From JACQNR01 sp049515175 (GTDB taxonomy: Bacteria > Acidobacteriota > Terriglobia > UBA7540), in assembly GCA_049515175.1 (NCBI GenBank), contig JBEKUI010000132.1:1-11999 (forward strand): a stretch of DNA of 11,999 nt, in the 5' to 3' direction. How positions within the stretch are numbered: the stretch's first letter is position 1; every line of letters begins with the position of its first letter. The notes under the pieces were generated by a model, which made no database searches, had not been told where the DNA came from, and saw only the letters and a list, made by a program, of their open reading frames with translations. This document shows, piece by piece, positions 1 through 5,218 of the stretch. The position numbers and the translations under genes were made by a program.

Positions 1-81
1 CCCGAACTCGTCCGCCTACTCCACCTCACCCCGCACAAGATCCTACCAACCTGGAACTACACTATCGCCCCCAATCTGTGA
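1..81 (+). CDS. Transposase C-terminus, ISAzo13-like (5' end outside window)
   Basis: Frame 1 is open from the left edge to a TGA at 79-81 and encodes 26 residues. They end in HKILPTWNYTIAPNL. The spacing L-x-x-L-x-L-x-P-H followed by WNYTI-x-P resembles, from memory, the C-terminal tail of ISAzo13-family DDE transposases (which often read WNYTI-x-P). Only the tail is present, so no catalytic residue can be checked. The neighbouring restriction-modification gene breaks off just beyond this tail, as expected if an insertion sequence entered it. The family assignment rests on a short motif and could be wrong; another DDE transposase is the main alternative. Confidence 0.5.
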   Translation, partial: PELVRLLHLTPHKILPTWNYTIAPNL

Positions 82-104
82 GGTTATTTTTGCGCGAGCC
101 CTAA
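1..104 (+). mobile_element. Right end of an insertion sequence (partial)
   Basis: This is the transposase tail plus about 23 noncoding bases after its stop (82-104, GGTTATTTTTGCGCGAGCCC then TAA). Such a short tail after a transposase stop is typical of an insertion-sequence terminus. The exact end is inferred from where the adjacent methylase gene seems to resume, and could lie anywhere from about 100 to 125. The other terminus and any target duplication lie outside the window. Confidence 0.42.
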
Positions 105-122
105 GCGGGCAAGGAGGAATCA

Positions 123-2144
123 TCAGATTGCGTCTCCGAAAAGTTCGTAGAACGTAAGCGGCGATCGAAGATAAATGGACCAGTTCCGGGGCTCTTTGCT
201 ATTGCTTGATAGGTCCATCCTTTCGTGGTTGGCGTCCACTAGTTTTATCCGCACCGAATCATCTTCACAAGATTGCTCCGCTTGCTCTACCGTATCAGCA
301 AAGTGGAGGAGTGACGACCAATAATTCGGTCCCGAGGGAAAAAGCTCCTCGAGCCTCTTCTTCAAGGTAATAAAGCGCATAGATTCTCCACTTGCAGGCC
401 CCGGTGTGGCTCGCATTTCTGCTACGACAAGAACTGTGTTTACGTCCACTTGGGAAAAGAATGACTCGGCATTTGAGCCGATCAAAGCAACGAGCTTCAA
501 ACGATCCAGCATAAGCCTCTGAAGAGGGGTTCCGAACTGTGTCGTCAGCCAACTCGCGCTTGTGACAAACCCAATACGCGAGCCGGGCCTCATGAATTGA
601 AGCGCCTTATATATGAAGAATGCAAACAGGTCCGTCTTACTAGCTGGCCGAATGCCATTAAGAATTGCAGCTTGGGATAACTTGATTTTGTAATTCTTAT
701 CGAGGTCATCTTGGTTCTGTGACCGCAAATACGGCGGGTTGCCGATGATAGCCGAGAAGGCGGGAATCTCTATTGCTACATTTTCGGCCCCTCCCGCCTT
801 CGCAGGAAGAAAAGGAATCTGCTCTCCGGGTGTCCGATCAAAGAAATCATGGGGCACAATTCGCGGGAAATTACTGAATGCCGACATGTCTTGGCGAAAG
901 AGATTAATGGCGGCTAACTCGGCTGCAAATGGACTTATATCAAACCCCCACAGTTTTGTGAGTAAATCCGTGTGGGATAGGCCCGACTGGGCTTTGATCA
1001 AATCGTATGCGCGCATTAGAAAGGTTCCGCTCCCGCATCCAGGATCGAGGACGTTACCACCCTGGGAATCCACAGTGAAGGCGACAAGTACATCTGCAAC
1101 TCGCGGTTGGGTGTAAAACTGCCCTAGCAAACGTTGCTCGCTCGGGGGGATAAGGCGCTCAAAAATGGCACCCAGCACGTCGTCTCGAAGGTTATTCCAA
1201 TCGTAAGTAGAAAACTGTTCAATCAAACGTCTAACGAGAAGTTGAGCATTGTGAGGAACCGGTACGAGTTGGTCTAGTTCACTAAACTGGAAGAGCGCTT
1301 CGTAATCGAATCGCCGTACGTCGTCCCAATACGGTCGTAAAGCTTGCGGGATAATGTCTGAAGGTAACAAGGAAAGAGCACGGAGGCTTGACTGTTTCCG
1401 ACGAAGGGCAAAATAGAAGAGGATTTGGCCGATGAGTCGATATGTGTATTGCCCGGCAATCGCGGCGTCGAGATCTTCTACAAAGCCGAGGAACCCTTGA
1501 GCAGCGGCAAGAGCCCGCAACCTCTTTCTTAAACTGCGATCTGCGGCAGCACGTTTTGCCAGAGTGGGCTGAATTTCACCGCGTAGGCGGGCCAGAACTT
1601 CAGCTAGACGTTCAACAAAGACGGACGCGTCAATCGGGAGGGGTTGGGCTCCGCCAGTAACGAATGATGTCCACGCCCTGTCAAGGATTTCGACGGCACG
1701 CTTCTGCAACGAGATAGCAGGCTTTCTCTTAAGCCAGTCATCCACGCTGGTCACTAACGCATCCGGCAGCCAGTTGTGTGTTCTGTGGATCGGGGTTGCT
1801 TGAATCCCAGGAGGCGGCGTCTGGTACAGTTCAGCAGCCTGCATGTTCCATATCGCGAAGTACCTAGCTCCCCACCTCTTCGCTTTTTCGTCGGCGTCTG
1901 AGAGTAATTTTGGATCTGTTATGGAGGTCGCGGGGGTCTTCAGCTCGATAGTCAGGAGGGCACCCTCAGCGGCGCGGTTCTCCCACACAACCAAGTCATT
2001 TCGTTTTGGTGTGACTTTGGATGGCTCCTGCGTTGCTTTGTCGAGTCCCATCCCACTACGACACCGAATCTCTTCATTGAGCCAATTGAGTACCTCCCCC
2101 TGAAACTCCCATTCATTTGTCGTGCGGGTCTTCCCTGCGGCCAT
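123..2144 (-). CDS. Type IIG-like restriction-modification enzyme, C-terminally truncated
   Basis: The likely role is cutting and N6-adenine methylation of DNA by one polypeptide. Starting at ATG 2144 the protein has 673 residues. The N-terminus carries a PD-(D/E)xK-like signature (NDLVVWEN about residue 50, then IELK with E67 and K69). A helical linker leads to the methylase core: GQFYTQP (about 341), motif I VLDPGCGSGTF (about 366) and catalytic NPPY (469-472). The frame is open upstream to 2321, but a promoter lies inside that extension, so 2144 is preferred; no clear ribosome site precedes it. The protein ends at NWSIYLRSPLTFYELFGDAI. In related Eco57I-type enzymes this point is followed by a conserved linker and a target-recognition domain, both missing here. 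The gene ends against an insertion-sequence-like terminus and looks richer in A+T than its surroundings, consistent with horizontal acquisition. Without the recognition domain it is probably inactive. Confidence 0.8.
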   Translation of the reverse strand: MAAGKTRTTNEWEFQGEVLNWLNEEIRCRSGMGLDKATQEPSKVTPKRNDLVVWENRAAEGALLTIELKTPATSITDPKLLSDADEKAKRWGARYFAIWNMQAAELYQTPPPGIQATPIHRTHNWLPDALVTSVDDWLKRKPAISLQKRAVEILDRAWTSFVTGGAQPLPIDASVFVERLAEVLARLRGEIQPTLAKRAAADRSLRKRLRALAAAQGFLGFVEDLDAAIAGQYTYRLIGQILFYFALRRKQSSLRALSLLPSDIIPQALRPYWDDVRRFDYEALFQFSELDQLVPVPHNAQLLVRRLIEQFSTYDWNNLRDDVLGAIFERLIPPSEQRLLGQFYTQPRVADVLVAFTVDSQGGNVLDPGCGSGTFLMRAYDLIKAQSGLSHTDLLTKLWGFDISPFAAELAAINLFRQDMSAFSNFPRIVPHDFFDRTPGEQIPFLPAKAGGAENVAIEIPAFSAIIGNPPYLRSQNQDDLDKNYKIKLSQAAILNGIRPASKTDLFAFFIYKALQFMRPGSRIGFVTSASWLTTQFGTPLQRLMLDRLKLVALIGSNAESFFSQVDVNTVLVVAEMRATPGPASGESMRFITLKKRLEELFPSGPNYWSSLLHFADTVEQAEQSCEDDSVRIKLVDANHERMDLSSNSKEPRNWSIYLRSPLTFYELFGDAI

Positions 2145-2189
2145 AGGCGTGATTCGGACAAATACTACTGCAATCGCATAGCTGCGCCG

Positions 2190-2218
2190 ATTGTAACGGT
2201 CGACCTCCTTAGAGTCAA
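2190..2218 (-). promoter_or_regulatory. Sigma70-type promoter of the restriction-modification gene
   Basis: On the - strand, TTGACT (2218-2213) and TACAAT (2195-2190) are separated by exactly 17 bases, a near-consensus match. Transcription would begin near 2183, about 40 bases before ATG 2144. This favours 2144 over the longest possible start at 2321. An AAGGAGG inside the spacer has no start codon at a suitable distance, so it is not taken as a ribosome site. Confidence 0.55.
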
Positions 2219-2299
2219 CCAATTCCAGGTATGATCGCCCGTATAGAAATCGGGAGTGGCGCTGGTATCGATTCCTGATGTCTGCGAATGTGCGAAGCC

Positions 2300-2450
2300 C
2301 TACGCGCAAAGAACATAGCACCCACAGACCCAGAGGGTTTTGAGGGCAGGTCCCACGCGCTCGAAATCCTTGTCACTCGTGACTAACGCGGCTTTCCTGG
2401 TCTGGGCGAGGGCGGCGGCAAAGCAGTCGGCGTAGGGCAGGCGTGAGCGC
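2300..2450 (-). pseudogene. PIN-domain (VapC-like) toxin, C-terminal remnant
   Basis: Reading the - strand from about 2450 to a TAG at 2302-2300 gives roughly 50 residues with the last two acidic motifs of a PIN-domain ribonuclease. These are LPYADCFAAALA, which holds the third conserved Asp, and LVTSDKDFERV, the TxD-x-DF motif, followed by LKTLWV. VapC toxins cleave RNA and are about 130 residues long. The N-terminal half with the first catalytic acids is absent, and no partner antitoxin is visible. The upstream end runs into the DUF1501 remnant on the opposite strand, so this is a broken relic. The last residues (CGCYVLCA) look non-native and may be read-through past a lost stop. The PIN assignment is well supported; placing it in VapC rather than another PIN group is inference. 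Confidence 0.65.
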
Positions 2451-2933
2451 GGCGTGCGCTTCGTGCAACTCTATCATCGCGGCTGGGACCATCACGGCAC
2501 GTCCAGCCACGACGACATCGTCACCCGCTTGCAGAGCCTCTGCCGCGAGACCGACCAGGGCGCGGCGGCGCTCGTCCAGGACCTGAAGCAGCGCGGCCTG
2601 CTCGATTCCACCCTGGTCGTCTGGGGCGGGGAATTCGGCCGCACCCCCATGAACGAGGAACGCAACCGCTCCAAGTTCCTCGGGCGCGATCATCATCCGC
2701 GCGCCTTCTCCATGTGGCTGGCGGGCGGCGGCATCAAAACCGGCATCAGTCTGGGCCAGACGGATGAGCTCGGCTACAACGTCGTCGAGGATCCCGTCGA
2801 GGTGCACGACCTCCACGCCACCCTGCTGCACCTGATGGGTATCGACCACACCAAGCTGACGTACAAATTCCAGGGCCGCCAGTTCCGCCTCACCGACGTC
2901 TCCGGCAACCTCGTCAAGAAATTGCTCGCATAA
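2439..2933 (+). pseudogene. DUF1501 family protein, C-terminal remnant
   Basis: About 164 residues end at TAA 2931-2933. The frame closes upstream at TAG 2433-2435, so the N-terminal two thirds of a family usually near 450-500 residues are missing. Diagnostic segments are RERGVRFVQLYHRGWDHHG, VVWGGEFGRTP, GRDHHPRAFSMWLAGGG, TDELGYNVVEDPVEVHDLHA, and the tail GRQFRLTDVSGNLVKKLLA. DUF1501 proteins belong to the alkaline phosphatase/sulfatase-like superfamily. They are usually Tat-exported, abundant in Planctomycetota, Verrucomicrobiota and Acidobacteriota, and commonly encoded beside DUF1553 cytochrome proteins; no such partner is seen. Their function is not established. The first possible start inside the fragment is GTG 2454, but expression is doubtful because the promoter and signal peptide are gone. 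The break coincides with the beginning of the PIN remnant. Confidence 0.8.
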
Positions 2934-2970
2934 CGTAGCGGCGGGCTTCAGGTCGCCACGCATGGGACCG

Positions 2971-2996
2971 TAGGGGCGGTTCGCGAACCGCCCCTA
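2971..2996. repeat. 26-bp perfect palindrome between convergent genes
   Basis: TAGGGGCGGTTCG is followed directly by its exact reverse complement, ending CCCCTA. The transcript of either strand can fold into a very stable G+C-rich hairpin. It sits 37 bases after the DUF1501 stop and 11 bases from the stop of the convergent fucosidase-like gene, so it may act as a two-way terminator, although neither side has a T run. Palindromes beginning GTAGGGGCGG recur as dispersed intergenic repeats in several bacterial phyla. Whether this one is repeated in this genome cannot be seen from a single copy. Confidence 0.7.
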
Positions 2997-3007
2997 AGAG
3001 CCACTTG

Positions 3008-4135
3008 TCAGAGGTTCATCTTGCTGCGCAAACGCAGCAACGTGTCGCGGGAGGCATCGGGAATCAGTCCGTGGCGGTCGGGGGGAACGTCCAGCAGCGC
3101 ATTCGCGCCGCGCTGGCGGGACTCGGTCAGCAAGTGCAGCAGTTCTTCGTCCGGGCGCGGGCGGTCACCCTCCACATAAAACCATTCCTTGCCAATCGGA
3201 TCGCACAACTCGCCGGGCACGTAATAACGCCGGCCCTCGATGGTCCGCCAGCGGGCGTGGCCTTCGGGCGGCGGTAGGTTGCGCTCGATGGCGATCAAGT
3301 CAGATGGCCACGCGTACTCGATGTTGTAATGGGTGCCGTCGTCGATTCCGCTGTTCATCATGATGACCGCGTCGGGTTGCAGGCGCGCGATGTGTTCGTA
3401 AAGAAACGTTCGATAGCCGCGGCCCAGGACGCCGGGAATATCAATCCAGACTTCGGCGATCCGTCCGTAGTTCGACAGGAGTTCGGTGATTTGGGCGGTT
3501 TGGAAATCCTGGTAGAGGGAGGTCGTGTAAGCCAGCGGCCGCTTGGATTCGTCACCCACCGAGAGCCGGCCTCCCATGCTCACGGTGAAGCTGCCGAAGA
3601 GGTGGTGATTGTCCCAGGAGCAATAGTAGAAGCCGGGGCGTACGCCGTGCCGCTCGCAGGCTTTCACGAACGCGGCGACGACGTCGGTTTTGTCGCCGCT
3701 GTTCGCGACCGTGTAGTTGGTCAGGCGGCTCGGCCACAGGCAGTGTCCCGCCACGTGCTTGGTCGTCAGCACCGCGTATTTCATTCCCGCATCGCGGGCG
3801 ACCTGAATCCACTGGTCCACGTCGAGCTTGTCCGGCGCGTAGGTGGAGGCGGGCGCTTTGCCGTCAGGAATTTCCTTTCCCACATAGGTGCTCATGCCGA
3901 AGTGGATAAACATCCCATACTGGAGAGCTTCCCAGGCGCGCAGCGCGTCAACGGTCAGCCGCTGGGCGCCTCGCTCCTCGCCGGTCGATTGGCCGGGCGC
4001 GGGAGCGGGCGCGGCAGTCTCGGCGCTCCGGCCTCGCGCGGCCCGCGGGTTCGATGCCGCAAAGGCCGTGGCGGCCGCCGCCTTCCACGAGTTCTGCAAG
4101 AATCCTCTTCGATGACTCACGCCGGGATTCTTCAC
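3008..4135 (-). CDS. Secreted GH29-type alpha-L-fucosidase-like glycoside hydrolase
   Basis: The 375-residue product would hydrolyse alpha-L-fucosyl residues from glycans outside the cytoplasm. It opens with a twin-arginine-type signal (SHRRGFLQ, residues 7-14) and an Ala-rich hydrophobic stretch, followed by a Pro/Ala/Gly linker to about 55. The TIM-barrel region starts at about 66 (WEALQYGMFIHFGMSTY). It contains TTKHVAGHCLWPS (124-136), GFYYCSWDNHH (168-178) and EVWID (228-232), where Asp232 fits the GH29 nucleophile. The first motif departs from the usual KHHDGF/ALW form, so substrate preference may differ. The start is GTG 4135, with GGGAGG five bases upstream. There is no C-terminal carbohydrate-binding or beta-sandwich extension, so it is a short form. 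It is transcribed divergently from surE. Family assignment is firm; activity on fucose is inferred. Confidence 0.85.
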   Translation of the reverse strand: MKNPGVSHRRGFLQNSWKAAAATAFAASNPRAARGRSAETAAPAPAPGQSTGEERGAQRLTVDALRAWEALQYGMFIHFGMSTYVGKEIPDGKAPASTYAPDKLDVDQWIQVARDAGMKYAVLTTKHVAGHCLWPSRLTNYTVANSGDKTDVVAAFVKACERHGVRPGFYYCSWDNHHLFGSFTVSMGGRLSVGDESKRPLAYTTSLYQDFQTAQITELLSNYGRIAEVWIDIPGVLGRGYRTFLYEHIARLQPDAVIMMNSGIDDGTHYNIEYAWPSDLIAIERNLPPPEGHARWRTIEGRRYYVPGELCDPIGKEWFYVEGDRPRPDEELLHLLTESRQRGANALLDVPPDRHGLIPDASRDTLLRLRSKMNL

Positions 4136-4186
4136 GTCAACCTCCCGTTAGGACTTGCTCTAGATCTCTCAGCTTGCGGTGGCGGG

Positions 4187-4213
4187 ATTATACGCCATGG
4201 GTGCGCCGGTCAA
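4187..4213 (-). promoter_or_regulatory. Promoter of the fucosidase-like gene
   Basis: On the - strand, TTGACC (4213-4208) and a perfect TATAAT (4192-4187) are 15 bases apart. That is one or two bases shorter than ideal. Transcription would begin near 4180, leaving a leader of about 45 bases that contains the GGGAGG ribosome site before GTG 4135. Confidence 0.5.
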
Positions 4214-4305
4214 GGACCGCGATTTCTCTTGAGCCGGGACGGCGGTTGATGACTGTTTCAGTTGCCCGCAAGTGCGCCGCATTCGTCAAGGGGCGCGGAA
4301 CTCCG

Positions 4306-4314
4306 TGCTAGAAT
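4306..4314 (+). promoter_or_regulatory. Possible extended -10 element upstream of surE
   Basis: TGC followed by TAGAAT (4309-4314) fits an extended -10 element. No good -35 is present at the proper distance, which extended -10 promoters can tolerate. Transcription would begin near 4321 and give a leader of about 68 bases with a small hairpin (CCGTC at 4364-4368 pairing with GACGG at 4374-4378) just before the start codon. Confidence 0.3.
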
Positions 4315-4388
4315 CATTCTTTGAAAAGAGGCCGCGGCCCGCAGCCGGTCTTTCTCGCGCCGGCCGTCTTCGCGACGGTTGGATTATC

Positions 4389-5150
4389 ATGCAATCGAAA
4401 CGTATTCTGATTACCAACGACGATGGCATCTACGCGCCCGGCCTGAAGGCGCTGGAGGAAGGCCTCGCCGCGGTGGGCGAGGTGACTGTTGTCGCCCCCG
4501 ACCGCGAGATGAGCGCCACAAGCCAGTCGATCAGCGTGCACGCGCCACTGCGCGTCCATGCCCTCGACGAGCGCCACTTCGCGGTCACCGGCACGCCCGC
4601 CGATACGGTAATCCTGGCCCTCTATCGACTGCTTCCGCAGAAGCCGGATCTGGTGGTCTCGGGAATCAATCCCGGCGGGAATCTGGGGGAGAACGTCATC
4701 TACTCGGGCACCGTGGCGGCGGCGATGGAAGCGACGCTGCACGGCGTTCCCGCCTTCGCGATTTCACTCGCCACGCGCAAGTATCTGGATTTCTCCGCCG
4801 CCGCGGCGTTTGCCGCGCAACTGGCGCGCACAATCTTCGAAAAGGGTCTACCGCCCGGCGTCATGCTCAACGTCAACGTTCCGCGCGGCGAAGTGCGAGG
4901 CGTGCGCGTGGCGCGGCAGAGCCAGAAGATTTCGCAGAACGTCGTCCACGAGAAGTCCGATCCGCGCGGCCGGCCCTACTTCTGGCTCGACGAGACGGCG
5001 CGCATCGAGAGCGCCGAGCCTGACTCCGATTACGCCGCCATCCGCGCCCACGCCATCTCCATCACCCCTCTGCAAGTCGACCGCACCGATTACGCGGTCC
5101 TCCGCCAGCTCACCGACTGGCTGCCCGCACTGCAACTCACCACCCCGTAG
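4389..5150 (+). CDS. surE: 5'/3'-nucleotidase SurE
   Basis: The 253-residue cytoplasmic enzyme hydrolyses nucleoside monophosphates in a metal-dependent way; the family is linked to stationary-phase survival. The start ATG 4389 gives the usual family N-terminus MQSKRILITNDDG; the frame is open back to 4272, but that extension is not family-like. Asp11 and Asp12 (ITNDDG), Ser42 in APDREMSATSQS and Asn94 in SGINPGGNLGENVIYSGT match the four metal ligands and the active-site loop. The VTGTPADTV segment (67-74) is also typical. Length matches full-length SurE. Only a weak ribosome site is visible before the start. The common partner pcm is not beside it here; instead it faces the efflux operon, with convergent stops 68 bases apart. 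Confidence 0.95.
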   Translation: MQSKRILITNDDGIYAPGLKALEEGLAAVGEVTVVAPDREMSATSQSISVHAPLRVHALDERHFAVTGTPADTVILALYRLLPQKPDLVVSGINPGGNLGENVIYSGTVAAAMEATLHGVPAFAISLATRKYLDFSAAAAFAAQLARTIFEKGLPPGVMLNVNVPRGEVRGVRVARQSQKISQNVVHEKSDPRGRPYFWLDETARIESAEPDSDYAAIRAHAISITPLQVDRTDYAVLRQLTDWLPALQLTTP

Positions 5151-5218
5151 CACGGGTTAAGAGCGGTGACGAGTGACAAGTGACGAGCCGGAATGCGGCC
5201 GTGCGGAAGGGCTGCTTC

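Noticed and set aside
2205..2211. AAGGAGG on the - strand as a ribosome site for the methylase
   Set aside because: No start codon follows at 5-12 bases in the methylase frame, and it lies between the -35 and -10 elements.
2368..2382. Shared 12-mer ACGAGTGACAAG between the PIN relic (- strand) and the GTGAC repeats near 5170
   Set aside because: In the relic it encodes the conserved TSDK motif, so the match is probably coincidence.
2373..2963. - strand open frame of 196 codons opposite the DUF1501 remnant
   Set aside because: The + strand carries clear DUF1501 motifs; this frame is compositional.
3329..4249. + strand open frame of 306 codons opposite the fucosidase-like gene
   Set aside because: It is a shadow of a gene with clear GH29 motifs and has no recognisable content of its own.
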